Assembly (NCBI GenBank): GCA_030613055.1
Contig: JAUWMR010000027.1
Coordinates: forward strand, 1 to 51,956
DNA: 51,956 nucleotides
Origin: Desulfobacteraceae bacterium
GTDB taxonomy: Bacteria; Desulfobacterota; DSM-4660; Desulfatiglandales; Desulfatiglandaceae
Direction: 5' to 3'
Below the pieces are notes generated by a model. That model saw only the letters and a list, made by a program, of their open reading frames with translations. It was not told the DNA's origin and did no database searches. This document shows, one piece after another, positions 43,906-51,956 of the stretch (position 1 is its first letter; each line of letters begins with the position of its first letter). A program made the position numbers and the translations under genes.

Positions 43906-45662
43906 TAACGGGAAAGGGGTCCTGATACGGGAGCGGGCTCGCAGGTAACCCACCGGACTCTCAGGTTTTCAAGCTTCAGGCGGGCCTGATCAGTCTCTTC
44001 CAGTGCAAGGGCTGCCCTGTTTTTTTCGTAAAACGAAGAAGGTTCATAAGTCCACCCATGTGCCAGCCGTTTTTCTTCCTTTTTCAATGATCTGTAAATA
44101 TATCTTCCTGCAAGATTCGCTATTATTTTTGTTTTCCAACCAAATTCTCTGTAAAGTTCATGAAGGAGGGAATCCATTTTCTCTTCCATATGTCTGTCCG
44201 CGGCATACCATTTTTTCATGGCCCAGACTGCCCCCGCATATGTTGTTCTCAGAGATCTAATTTCCCATGCAAACCTATTGCGAATACGCTTATCCGGGTG
44301 TTTTTTGTACCTCTGCCAGCCCTTCAAACCAGTCCTGACTAAACGCCCGACACTGGGACCGTTGACCTCAAAGTCTCTCTGAAAGGCATTGAGAAGAAAT
44401 TGCTCTTCCTCGCCTCCCTTAATATGTTTATGACGGTAATTAAAGCGATACTGACCATGGGCATCTGCCAGGGGAAATTCCGACTCTGAAAGAAGGCTTC
44501 CTTCATTAAGGTGTTTATCATACAAGGGTGTCCCTGGAACTGGAGTATACAACATAAATTGGTGGAAATCCGTATTATGGCTTATGGCGTAATCAATAAC
44601 CCTGTCTATATTTTCAGGGGTATGGTTCTCCATCCCGATAATAGAAGAACCCAGGACACGTATCCCATGAGATTGCAGTGATCGAACCAGAGAATGCGTA
44701 TCAATCCCTTTTAGTTTTCCATACTGGCTATCCTTCCCTTCCAGGCCCATCCAGACCCATGAGACCCCCAACCGTACCAACTGCTCGATGGTATAGGATT
44801 GCAAGGCCTGGGCTGAGCTGAAAACATACAATGACCATGCCTTATTATTTTTCTCCATCAGATCAATTAATCTAAGGGCCCTTTTTCGATGCAGGAGAAA
44901 ATTTTCATCCATGGTAAAAAAAGATCTGACTTTTAGCTTTTCCTCAAGTTGACACATCACGGAAAAAAGCTCATCACCAGTTTCGTAAAAGTTGATGAAT
45001 TTTCCCTTGCCCCCAAACAATGCCGAAGTTGAACAGAAATTACAGCCCATGGGACAGCCCACGGAGGGAAGCAATATTGCGGCGGTATCTCCCGGTTTAT
45101 TCTTAAGGGCAATACCCATGCTTCTTCCCTCAAATCCTGAGTAAGCCAGGGGATGCCTTATGGGGGCCTTTTCATCCTGCCCGAGAAACCTTCGAAACCA
45201 TTTGATACCATCTCCTTTAACGATATAATCAGAATCAATGATCTTATTGATATCACGCTTATTGGAGACGTGCCCCCCAACAACGATCGTTGCCCTGGGC
45301 TGATACATTCGAACAAGCTCGCACATTTTTTTCACTTTTCCCACATTTACAATAATCGAACTAATGCCCACGATATCATATGAATTATCACGGATTTCCT
45401 CAACAAAACGTTCAATGGATGGAAAATCCAAAAGCGTGCAGGGATTATCAATATTGGCTTGAATCAACATCGGCCCGAAGGATCGATGAAACATCCGGAG
45501 GGAAAAGACCCCTTGAACCCGGGTAACCTGGTTTTGATAAAGTTCCATAGGATTGATTTCCCTGCTGCCATATTCATCATCTTGAGCATAGGGCCCGAAA
45601 ACGCTGGATAATAGAACCTTAGCACCTGTCTTCAAACTGTGAACGGGTTGTCTCTTATTCAT
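43905..45662 (-). CDS. B12-binding-domain radical SAM protein
   Basis: 585 aa. Residues about 60-160 form a cobalamin-binding-like domain (YDIVGISSIIVNVGKV, ATIVVGGHVSNKRD, SDYIVKGDG). The SAM core has PSVGCPMGCNFCSTS with Cys203, Cys207 and Cys210, then FFTMDENFLLHRKRALRLID, VWMGLEGKDS and YTPVPGTPLYDKH. The last 170 residues are helical and basic. It is divergent from a kinase-regulator pair at 46.0 kb. Length and layout match uncharacterised radical SAM proteins of the B12-binding class (hopanoid, lipid or peptide modifiers); I cannot pick a substrate. Confidence 0.88.
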   Translation of the reverse strand: MNKRQPVHSLKTGAKVLLSSVFGPYAQDDEYGSREINPMELYQNQVTRVQGVFSLRMFHRSFGPMLIQANIDNPCTLLDFPSIERFVEEIRDNSYDIVGISSIIVNVGKVKKMCELVRMYQPRATIVVGGHVSNKRDINKIIDSDYIVKGDGIKWFRRFLGQDEKAPIRHPLAYSGFEGRSMGIALKNKPGDTAAILLPSVGCPMGCNFCSTSALFGGKGKFINFYETGDELFSVMCQLEEKLKVRSFFTMDENFLLHRKRALRLIDLMEKNNKAWSLYVFSSAQALQSYTIEQLVRLGVSWVWMGLEGKDSQYGKLKGIDTHSLVRSLQSHGIRVLGSSIIGMENHTPENIDRVIDYAISHNTDFHQFMLYTPVPGTPLYDKHLNEGSLLSESEFPLADAHGQYRFNYRHKHIKGGEEEQFLLNAFQRDFEVNGPSVGRLVRTGLKGWQRYKKHPDKRIRNRFAWEIRSLRTTYAGAVWAMKKWYAADRHMEEKMDSLLHELYREFGWKTKIIANLAGRYIYRSLKKEEKRLAHGWTYEPSSFYEKNRAALALEETDQARLKLENLRVRWVTCEPAPVSGPLSR

Positions 45663-46005
45663 AATACTCTCCTGAAATACGATAAAAATTTTTCTCGATT
45701 AAAATAAATATATGATCTATGTTAATAGAGCAGGTAAGGTATGGAAATCAACCGGTGGTCTATCTGTTTTACAAAAGTTTTACAAAGTAATTTTCCGTAC
45801 TTTATTAAGCATATTCAATATACAGAAATGGTCAAATAGTTGAGTGGTCGAGTTGGAAATTTATTGTTTTAAATTCAATAAGTTACAAATATCAAAGTAG
45901 CGAATGTCTCCCGCCACGGCGGGACTAAAAACAAATATGCCCGTGAATTTAACCACTTAACTACTCAACTATTCAACCACTTAACGAGGTCTGATATAAC
46001 AGCCT
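45663..46005. other. 343-bp divergent intergenic region
   Basis: AT-rich, with the small inverted repeat TCCCGCCACGGCGGGA (about 45909-45924) and the tracts AGTTGAGTGGTCGAGTTGG and TTAACCACTTAACTACTCAA that are loosely inverse to each other. Promoters for the radical SAM and kinase genes must lie here. No boxes assigned. Confidence 0.45.
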
Positions 46006-46968
46006 ATGAATCAATCAAAGTGGATATTTCATCCCATCCTTATCCTGATATTCTCAATCGTGGCCCTGGGCACTTCCCTGACCCTGTACATCTATTGGTA
46101 CATTGAAGTAAGCACAGGACTTAAGGCGGTTGTAGAGAAATTCAATCTCGACTCCGGTCAATTCATGGAATCCCATACATGGGTGGTTATCCTTGTATTG
46201 TCTATTCTTGTGGGGATTATCCTGATGGGTATATTCATCATTTTTGTATACAATCAAAAGACATTCCAGCTTTACCGGCTTCAGCATAACTTTATCAATA
46301 ATTTTACACATGAACTGAAAACCCCGGTCACCTCACTCAAACTCTACTTGGAGACATTCATAAAATACGAGCTTTCCCGGGATAACCAGCTCAAGTATAT
46401 TAATTATATGATCCAGGATGTGGACCGGCTCTCAGGCAACATCAACCGTATCTTGAATCTTGCCAGGATTGAGAGCAAAAGTTATGGAGATGATTTTGTA
46501 GCATGTGATCTGGTTTATACCGTTGAGCGGTTTTATAAAAACAACATCCAGCTTTTCAGGGGCTGTGAAATCAATATTGATAATCCATCGAACCGGTCTT
46601 TTTCATACCATATTAGCCCCTCTTTATTTGAGATGCTCCTTATGAATCTATTGACAAATGCAATCAAGTATAATGAATCCGATGTGCCCAGAGTAGATAT
46701 TACATTTGAACCAGGGAAAGAGGAACTGCGCCTCCGTTTTGAGGACAATGGTATCGGGATTGAAAAACATGAGATCAAAAAAATATTCAGGAAATTTTAC
46801 CAGATTGGTAGTTCGGATAATATGTCGGCCAGGGGCAGCGGGCTTGGTCTTTATCTAGTGGATAGTATCGCCCGCATCCATAAAGGAAGGGTTAAGGCTG
46901 AAAGCAAAGGAGACGGCAAGGGATCGATTTTCACCCTGATCCTGCCCTTTAAGAACCTTAATTCTTAA
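46006..46968 (+). CDS. Sensor histidine kinase
   Basis: 320 aa. Two membrane helices (about 9-30 and 59-81) bracket a 28-residue loop, then HisKA directly: NNFTHELKTPVTSLKLYLET with His102, and the ATPase domain with MNLLTNAIKYNESD, FEDNGIGIEKHE, ARGSGLGLYLV. It has no HAMP or PAS, so sensing is within the membrane or via a partner. The regulator gene follows 30 bp downstream. It is divergent from the 585-aa radical SAM gene. Confidence 0.92.
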   Translation: MNQSKWIFHPILILIFSIVALGTSLTLYIYWYIEVSTGLKAVVEKFNLDSGQFMESHTWVVILVLSILVGIILMGIFIIFVYNQKTFQLYRLQHNFINNFTHELKTPVTSLKLYLETFIKYELSRDNQLKYINYMIQDVDRLSGNINRILNLARIESKSYGDDFVACDLVYTVERFYKNNIQLFRGCEINIDNPSNRSFSYHISPSLFEMLLMNLLTNAIKYNESDVPRVDITFEPGKEELRLRFEDNGIGIEKHEIKKIFRKFYQIGSSDNMSARGSGLGLYLVDSIARIHKGRVKAESKGDGKGSIFTLILPFKNLNS

Positions 46969-46998
46969 TTAAGCTGATACAGTTCAAGGTGAGCATTT

Positions 46999-47736
46999 AT
47001 GGAAGATACCGAAAAAAAACGTATACTGGTCATTGAAGATGACGGGCATATAGCGGAGGGCCTGAAACTGAATCTCACGCTTCAGGGGCATAATGTTATT
47101 ATTGCCCCGGACGGGGTTTCAGGGTTACAGAAATGGAAGGAATGGCAACCGGATCTGATAGTCCTGGATATCATGCTTCCCGTTATTGACGGGTTAGCAG
47201 TGCTTAGAAATATCAGGCTTGAGGATGAACGGATACCGATCCTGATACTGTCTGCAATGAGTGCTTCCAAAGATAAGATAAAAGGCCTTTCTTACGGCGT
47301 TGACGATTATCTTTCAAAACCCTTCAACCTGGAGGAATTCTTACTGCGTATAGACAGGCTTTTGACCCGGGTATCATGGTACCGGGGAGAGGATGAACCG
47401 GAAAAAGCAGGCATGTCTCCACTGCCTGATACTTATACCTTTGGTGAGAACAGGGTCGATTTTACTACATCCACTGCCCTTTGTAAACAGGGGAAGGTCA
47501 ACCTGACCGAGCAGGAAGTCAAGCTTTTGAAGCTTTTCATTTCCAGCCGGGGCAAGCCGTTATCACGGAAAAAACTCCTGGAGATAGGGTGGGGTTATGC
47601 CAAAGGTACCACGACAAGGACTGTGGATAATTTTATTGTGCGGTTCCGAAAATATTTTGAGGACAATCCCCATAAACCTGTATACTTTAAAAGCCTCCGG
47701 TCAATAGGCTATATATTTGATCATGATTCCAATTAA
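46999..47736 (+). CDS. OmpR-family response regulator
   Basis: 245 aa. Receiver with Asp14-Asp15, phospho-Asp57 in LIVLDIMLP, and Lys in YLSKPFNL. Winged-helix part about 150-240: LTEQEVKLLKLFISSRGKPLS, LEIGWGYAK, VDNFIVRFRKYFEDN. The output of the kinase encoded before it. Its sequence differs clearly from the regulator at 39.3 kb, so the two modules are not recent copies. Targets could include the divergent radical SAM gene and the small protein gene at 47.9 kb. Confidence 0.92.
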   Translation: MEDTEKKRILVIEDDGHIAEGLKLNLTLQGHNVIIAPDGVSGLQKWKEWQPDLIVLDIMLPVIDGLAVLRNIRLEDERIPILILSAMSASKDKIKGLSYGVDDYLSKPFNLEEFLLRIDRLLTRVSWYRGEDEPEKAGMSPLPDTYTFGENRVDFTTSTALCKQGKVNLTEQEVKLLKLFISSRGKPLSRKKLLEIGWGYAKGTTTRTVDNFIVRFRKYFEDNPHKPVYFKSLRSIGYIFDHDSN

Positions 47737-47802
47737 TCATATGAAAAATCCAGATTAGGGCTTCGGGGAAGCAGTATGGAAATATTTTACAATAGTTCTC
47801 CC

Positions 47803-47831
47803 TTGACCCCCATTGTAACGTTCTCTATTCT
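47803..47831 (+). promoter_or_regulatory. Predicted sigma-70 promoter
   Basis: TTGACC (47803-47808), 17 nt, TATTCT (47826-47831), 70 nt before the ATG at 47901. Confidence 0.4.
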
Positions 47832-47900
47832 AAGAGATATAAAAAAAATAATTTTAAATAATTCGTGTGTCCCGTTATTCCTTTGATAAGGAGCTAAACT

Positions 47901-48344
47901 ATGAACAATCACGTGGAGGAAAAACATCCAAACTCCATTGTTAAACGAATATTGAAAGTAATAAAATTACTGGTCGTTGTATTATTTGTCATAGCAGGTG
48001 CGTTTTTCCTGTTTGCTAACCTCGTCAATGCGCCCAACAAAGGGCGTATCGATAAGGCGAATCAGGAAAATTGTGAAAAAATCATAAAAGGTCTTTCCTC
48101 ATACAAGCAAACCACTGGGCAGTACCCTGTAAGTCTTGACAAACTAATACCAGAGTATCTTTCAAAAATTCCTCTTGAAACAATGTATGATGAAGACACC
48201 GGGAGACCTTTTGCTTATAATATTGAGGATGATGGACGCATTTTCAGTCTAAAGTATACTGAAGCTCCATTCGGATCCTTGCCTTCTGATTCTTATTTTG
48301 AGTATAGGTCTGATAAAGGTTCATGGACCCAAAATTACTGGTAA
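47901..48344 (+). CDS. Membrane-anchored pilin-like small protein
   Basis: 147 aa; AAGGAG before the ATG. One membrane helix (about 20-43, after a basic N terminus) and an outer domain: NCEKIIKGLSSYKQTTGQYP, LIPEYLSKIPLETMYDEDTG, PFAYNIEDDG and a final WTQNYW. The xYPxSLDxL...P.D..TG pattern resembles the soluble part of GspG-type pseudopilins, but there is no prepilin cleavage motif, so it is not a classical pseudopilin. No secretion genes adjoin. Function unknown. Confidence 0.7.
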   Translation: MNNHVEEKHPNSIVKRILKVIKLLVVVLFVIAGAFFLFANLVNAPNKGRIDKANQENCEKIIKGLSSYKQTTGQYPVSLDKLIPEYLSKIPLETMYDEDTGRPFAYNIEDDGRIFSLKYTEAPFGSLPSDSYFEYRSDKGSWTQNYW

Positions 48345-48366
48345 GAAACAGGAAAATATTTGGAAG

Positions 48367-48481
48367 TCAAGTCTGCCGTTTACTCCTGGTATATTTATCT
48401 TCTGTTTTTTCATACGTATTTATGCTTCCGTTCCTTAATACATTTTTTTCAGTCTTCTTTTACAGATTCGTGAATGATTTA
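48367..48481 (+). repeat. 114-bp duplicated segment, copy 2
   Basis: Matches 42971-43084 with few changes (for example TTTACTCCTGG for TTGACTCTTGG). It directly abuts and slightly enters the radical SAM fragment at 48460-48819, whose 3' end it seems to have replaced. Confidence 0.85.
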
Positions 48482-48819
48482 ACTTTGCATGCCCCAGACG
48501 TGTGCTGTTTCTCATCAACAGTTTGAATTGATATATCAAGTTCGTCCAACTTGGAATTTATGAGGTCATCAACTATCCCGTCATTAAGCAAGCTTCCGTT
48601 TGTTGTTAGAACAATGTGTAAATCCTTCCGTTTTGCATAGTCCACGGCATCGGCAAGCCTGGTGTACAGGAACGGTTCCCCTAGAACATGGAGAGCGATG
48701 CGGCCCGCAAGTCCTTCACTCGAAACCTCGTCAATGATTTCCTTGAATAGAGAAAAGAGCAACCCGTGCATAAATATATTGAATTGTATCAGGTAAATTA
48801 GAAAAATGATGACTGTCAA
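48460..48819 (-). pseudogene. Radical SAM protein fragment
   Basis: Residues from about LFSLFKEIIDEV through RIALHVLGEPFLYTRLADAV, RKDLHIVLTTNGSLL and LDELDISIQT are the middle of a radical SAM/SPASM-type core. The CxxxCxxC motif that should precede it is missing: upstream codons are hydrophobic and unrelated (MTVIIFLIYLIQ). The end is cut after about 100 residues by the 114-bp repeat. Intact relatives are 300-400 aa. It is a remnant flanked by duplicated DNA. Confidence 0.75.
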
Positions 48820-49188
48820 GTATTTTAACGATTTATCAACCGTTTCTTTGGGACAGTGGCAAGATCAAAACCATGACTAATTTTAATGAATCCCAAAAAA
48901 ATATAGGCGTTTTTTTTAACTTGGCTTGGAGACAAAGAGCCCCAAATTTTGAGCATAAATGAGATTGATCTTGGAAAACATTAGATCGGTTTTGAAAAGT
49001 GAAGAGGTGGACGTCCCCTTTTATTATAACGTAATTGTGTAATTTTAATTGCATTTATGTATACCCAATTACATAACGAAAATTCCAATCTCTCAACTGA
49101 AATAAAAAAGCCGAGGCCATTTACTTGTAACCCTTTAATATTTAAGCAAATATCAAAAAGACGATTTTGTTTTATAAATTGCCTAATT
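48820..49188. other. AT-rich intergenic region
   Basis: About 370 bp with no supported gene. A minus-strand frame here (near 48840-49050) has no ribosome site or family match. The DNA is very AT-rich compared with the 28-38 kb part. Confidence 0.4.
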
Positions 49189-49206
49189 TTGGCATTTTTT
49201 TTGCAT
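49189..49206 (+). promoter_or_regulatory. Sigma-54 promoter of the riboswitch/PEP-CTERM unit
   Basis: TTGGCATTTTTTTTGCAT has GG at 49191-49192 and GC at 49203-49204 with ten bases between. The start would be near 49216, just before the riboswitch. PEP-CTERM genes are often under sigma-54 and a dedicated response regulator; that regulator gene is not in the window. Confidence 0.8.
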
Positions 49207-49224
49207 TAATATAACCACCATGAT

Positions 49225-49293
49225 AAGGCAAAACCCATTGTGAAATGGGGGCGGAAACCTACGGATCTTAAAATGAGATGACCGGGTTGCCTT
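49225..49293 (+). ncRNA. Cyclic-di-GMP (GEMM-I) riboswitch aptamer
   Basis: AAGGCA (49225-49230) pairs with TGCCTT (49288-49293) as P1. CCCATT-GTGA-AATGGG forms the P1b/P2 hairpin with a GNRA tetraloop. GCGGAAACCTACGG matches the conserved GACGCAAAGCC-type core, and ATCT/AGAT closes the third arm. The base before CAAAA is G, as in c-di-GMP binders; the cAMP-GMP variant has a change there. Confidence 0.87.
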
Positions 49294-49318
49294 GGGAAAA
49301 GTAACCCGGCTTTTGTTT
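49282..49318 (+). terminator. Riboswitch expression platform (intrinsic terminator)
   Basis: CCGGGTT (49282-49288) and AACCCGG (49303-49309) form a stem followed by CTTTTGTTT. The left arm overlaps the 3' side of aptamer P1, so ligand binding should prevent the terminator: an ON switch. Confidence 0.75.
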
Positions 49319-49524
49319 AAAAAAAAAGAGTAAAAGAAATTTGTCTTTAAACCAAATAATTTTTACAAATATCATTATATTTTATTGCGCTTTTGCCAGG
49401 TAAGCTTATTATCTCAAATTTAGGGTATTAATAAAAGTAATATACTGAAAAAAACTTAACAACGATAATTTTGGTTAGTATAAACTGTATTGTTATTTAT
49501 CTTTAATAAAATAAAAATCTTGGA

Positions 49525-49647
49525 CTGACCAAAACGAAGCGAACGTTCAATATCATATGTCTGGCCATGCTCTTATCGATGGTTTTCGCAAATAGCATTG
49601 GTGCTATGACGTTTCGATTTGGCGACACGGTTTATTATTGGGAATGA
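49525..49647 (+). pseudogene. Orphan signal-peptide-like reading frame in the leader
   Basis: From CTG 49525 the frame reads TKTKRTFNIICLAMLLSMVF and on through ANSIGAMTFRFGDTVYYWE to TGA at 49645-49647. It has basic, hydrophobic and small-residue parts like a secretion signal. There is no ATG before it (first in-frame ATG 49567) and no good ribosome site. It looks like the decayed start of another exported protein, 7 nt before the next ATG. A leader peptide is the alternative. Confidence 0.45.
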
Positions 49648-49654
49648 TGAATTA

Positions 49655-50563
49655 ATGGAAGTTCGTAAACGACAAAACCTGATCATAATTGCAGTCTTGG
49701 CTGCGATTGCCTTAATTTGTGCGCCAAATTCCTCTACGGCGGCCACAATCGACGGTATTGTCACCTCTGGTGAATACAGCAATGGCATTATCTACGATGT
49801 CGACCTCGGATACATGTCTGATGGAAATTGGGTGGATGTTGATGCGGATGGAAAGCTCTATCTAGATTGGAATACGATCAACCAACTTGCCGTGGCTTAT
49901 GAAGTTCCGATTGGCATCAACGATAACTATTTTGGCACCAGTTCTCAACTGCATCCTACGGCGCCATGGCCCGGAAGCGGTCGTGACTATGGCGCCTTAG
50001 AGGCCAGTGACATGGCACGGTTTGAATTTCAAGACGATATAGGGGGCGTGCTTCTCACTTTTCAAATGGATTATTTTCGTGATCCCAACCTGCCTGACCA
50101 AACTGTAGGGCAAGGAAAGGATAAATACCAAATTGATACCACAAAGAATTCTTTTGTTATGTTTGGCGGCAGTACTACCATATACAATCCCGGAACAGCA
50201 GAATTTGATAATACGATATTCGATATGGCCACTTCATTGATGTGGAATTACTCAACAGGTGGTTATACATTTGATGATGCGGATCAGAATTCGCCAACAC
50301 CCGACGATCCCAATTACGTGGGCAAAATAATTTATGAGTTCCTGATTGATACCACCGACTTCAACGGTTTCGGATTGTTACTGGCGGACTCCCATCATTC
50401 ACCATCAAAACTTGAAATAGAATCGTTTAGCCCCCCGCCTGATACGCCGTATGACCCGCCTCCAATCCCCGAACCTGGCACTATTTTTCTCCTGGGAACC
50501 GGTCTTATCGGTGCCGGGTTAACCTGCCGCAAAAGATTTAGGAAATTAAGGACAACCCTATAA
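49655..50563 (+). CDS. PEP-CTERM-sorted exported protein
   Basis: 302 aa from ATG 49655 (MEVRKRQNLIIIAVLAAIAL). Signal peptide ends near SSTAA. The mature part is acidic with aromatic, Asp/Asn-rich segments (GEYSNGIIYDVDLGYMSDGN, DYFRDPNLPD) and no known catalytic domain. The C terminus is classical: IPEPGTIFLLGTGLIGAGLT followed by CRKRFRKL, with PEP motif, helix and basic end. Exosortase cleaves such tails. Expression appears doubly controlled by sigma-54 and a riboswitch. No exosortase or EPS genes are in the window. Confidence 0.9.
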   Translation: MEVRKRQNLIIIAVLAAIALICAPNSSTAATIDGIVTSGEYSNGIIYDVDLGYMSDGNWVDVDADGKLYLDWNTINQLAVAYEVPIGINDNYFGTSSQLHPTAPWPGSGRDYGALEASDMARFEFQDDIGGVLLTFQMDYFRDPNLPDQTVGQGKDKYQIDTTKNSFVMFGGSTTIYNPGTAEFDNTIFDMATSLMWNYSTGGYTFDDADQNSPTPDDPNYVGKIIYEFLIDTTDFNGFGLLLADSHHSPSKLEIESFSPPPDTPYDPPPIPEPGTIFLLGTGLIGAGLTCRKRFRKLRTTL

Positions 50564-50713
50564 TCTCCTGTCAAGATAATAATGAATAACGTGTAAAGCG
50601 TGTTCTGATCAACAACCAACAAAAGGGACTTCTGATCAATTCATCGGGATAACGTTTTGCAATGGATTTCAGGACATCCAGGCACGACCTTGGCGGTCAA
50701 GTCTGCCGTTGGG

Positions 50714-51718
50714 TTATTTTAACCAGGCCTCTTTACCACTCAGAAAATTAAAGAGCCTGTCAGCTATAATCATGTTTCCTTTTTTGTTGGGATGCGGATC
50801 TTCCATTGAAACCCAGAATGTTGCGGCATCACGATTCTTGAAATTTTCCAATAAGTCTATAAAAAATATTTCACGATGTTCCTTGACTATTCCATCCAAA
50901 AACTTACGCACCATTTTAAATTCATTTGACTTGAAATTATGGAATTCAGGGATATTCATCAGAATAAATGGAATTGAGTTCTGATTCGCGATTCCAATCA
51001 TTTCCTTTATTGCATTTCTGGCATTCTTTCTTAATTTTTCGTCCTGGTACAGGCCTGAATAATATTGTTTGTAATTATTTCCCTTGCGATATTTCAGCTT
51101 GACATATTTATCGAAAAGGAAACTATACAAATAAACGCTCTTCTTAATCAAATGGCCTATCCCGGACGAATAAGGTGTTTTTTCGATATCATTGATATAG
51201 TATGCAAGTATGATTATGTCCGGTTCAAGTTTCATTAGTTTCTTTAATGTCGCCAACTCGCATAGGGAATTGTAATTCCCTACTCCACCATTTATTACTT
51301 CGAAACTTGAATTTTCTTTATAATATTTGTTTAACTTAGTCTCAAGTATTTGAGCAAATGTATCACTAAAATCCACTCCCCAGCCCATTGTAATTGAATC
51401 TCCCAAAACCAGTATTCTTTTTACGGAACGAGGCTTTGGTATCATGTACTCCCTGTCGGCCCTTAACCCTAATGTATTTGTCGTTATCCGAACACCGTAG
51501 AGACTACTTGTATTATTCGGAACATGCTCATGGCTCAGTCCCGGATATGAAGATACTCTTTTTAATTCGGATGAGTATCTCCACATTTCAGTATTGTAAT
51601 TTGAATAAAGCGGATAGGATACTCTTAGGGCTATCTCAATAACGCAAAACAAAACAATCAGGGTAATAATAAAAATGCAAAAACCCCTGATGTCGATCTT
51701 TCTGCTGTTTTTATTCAT
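50714..51718 (-). CDS. Membrane-anchored SGNH/GDSL hydrolase
   Basis: 334 aa. One N-terminal membrane helix (about 11-31). Block I ILVLGDSITMGWG holds the catalytic Ser. Block II is VINGGVGNYNS (Gly) and block III YYINDIEKT (Asn). The Asp-His pair is in EDPHPNKKG near the C terminus. Such proteins remove or add O-acetyl groups on cell-surface glycans. Convergent with the PEP-CTERM gene and AT-rich, it fits a surface polysaccharide role. The segment 50699-50712 between them again carries TCAAGTCTGCCGTT. Confidence 0.85.
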   Translation of the reverse strand: MNKNSRKIDIRGFCIFIITLIVLFCVIEIALRVSYPLYSNYNTEMWRYSSELKRVSSYPGLSHEHVPNNTSSLYGVRITTNTLGLRADREYMIPKPRSVKRILVLGDSITMGWGVDFSDTFAQILETKLNKYYKENSSFEVINGGVGNYNSLCELATLKKLMKLEPDIIILAYYINDIEKTPYSSGIGHLIKKSVYLYSFLFDKYVKLKYRKGNNYKQYYSGLYQDEKLRKNARNAIKEMIGIANQNSIPFILMNIPEFHNFKSNEFKMVRKFLDGIVKEHREIFFIDLLENFKNRDAATFWVSMEDPHPNKKGNMIIADRLFNFLSGKEAWLK

Positions 51719-51956
51719 ATTAAGATCCAGGGTAACACTTTATTTTTTTTTGGGACAACATCCCACATTTGTTAATTTGCAATAGTTAATTGTAACTACT
51801 CAGGTTATTTAGGCTGAAGGTCCCGCGGAACGCGGGATTAGTAAAGGGCTGAATCACAGATAACGACTAAGTGCTGAGGACTGAGGACTAAGCCCGCCCG
51901 CCGTCCTGCCCCGATAGCGGGATCCTCCATAGGCGGATAAATCTACGCTTCACTCC
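51719..51956. other. Intergenic right end of the window
   Basis: No gene supported. A GGTCCCGCGGAACGCGGGATTA palindrome (about 51819) and TTTAGGCTGAAG like that at 14093 show further dispersed repeats. Confidence 0.4.

Noticed and set aside
1-51956. CRISPR array or prophage
   Set aside because: No regularly spaced 24-40 bp repeats with unique spacers and no phage structural or integrase genes were found on reading.

Overview
The window reads as a piece of chromosome from a strictly anaerobic, selenocysteine-using bacterium, most likely a Desulfobacterota (former Deltaproteobacteria) sulfate or sulfonate reducer. That placement is inference. It rests on two in-frame UGA selenoprotein genes (selD and a HesB/IscA-like gene), a YedE/YedF/TusA/DUF3343 selenium cluster, sigma-54 promoters, a c-di-GMP-type riboswitch in front of a PEP-CTERM protein gene, a DUF1858-type redox protein, a two-subunit class I hydro-lyase, and many dispersed palindromic repeats between genes. 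No complete RNA gene, CRISPR array, prophage or intact transposon is visible.

Layout. 0-5.6 kb, minus strand: a selenium/sulfur-handling island in the order yedE, tusA-like, DUF3343, NAD(P)HX-dehydratase-like, DUF1858, a broken ybaK, selD (Sec at codon 18) and yedF (cut by the window edge). 6.3-12.9 kb: a crotonase, then a signalling block (REC-PAS-kinase, HU/IHF-like protein, REC-LuxR regulator, REC-PAS-PAS-kinase) and a FecR-domain exported protein. 13.1-15.2 kb: cobS and a DUF3592-DUF4870 membrane protein among dispersed repeats. 15.9-24.8 kb: an AEC transporter, a GAF-AAA-Fis sigma-54 activator, and a divergent operon of probable sulfolactate sulfo-lyase (suyA, suyB), an ABC importer and a two-subunit fumarase/tartrate-dehydratase-type enzyme. 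The operon has a GG-N10-GC sigma-54 promoter and two 14-bp palindromic activator sites.

24.9-38.8 kb is mostly housekeeping on the minus strand: TtcA-like, YggS, HesB-like selenoprotein, RdgB, Pgi, an LpoA-like lipoprotein, DnaK, GrpE, an atypical receiver, PurC and a lytic transglycosylase. One plus-strand gene of unknown function carries a duplicated Cys-containing domain. 39-48 kb is an AT-rich accessory region with two OmpR-type two-component systems, each beside a B12-binding radical SAM gene, plus a frameshifted small twin-arginine gene, a radical SAM fragment and a 114-bp segment present twice. 49-51.7 kb holds a sigma-54 promoter, a GEMM riboswitch with terminator, a PEP-CTERM protein gene and an SGNH hydrolase gene.

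How it may fit together: the first island would import or handle selenium and make selenophosphate, which the Sec-containing SelD and HesB-like protein themselves require. The sigma-54 operon would feed a C3 sulfonate to a sulfo-lyase, releasing sulfite usable for respiration. The PEP-CTERM block points to a surface or exopolysaccharide programme controlled by c-di-GMP and sigma-54.
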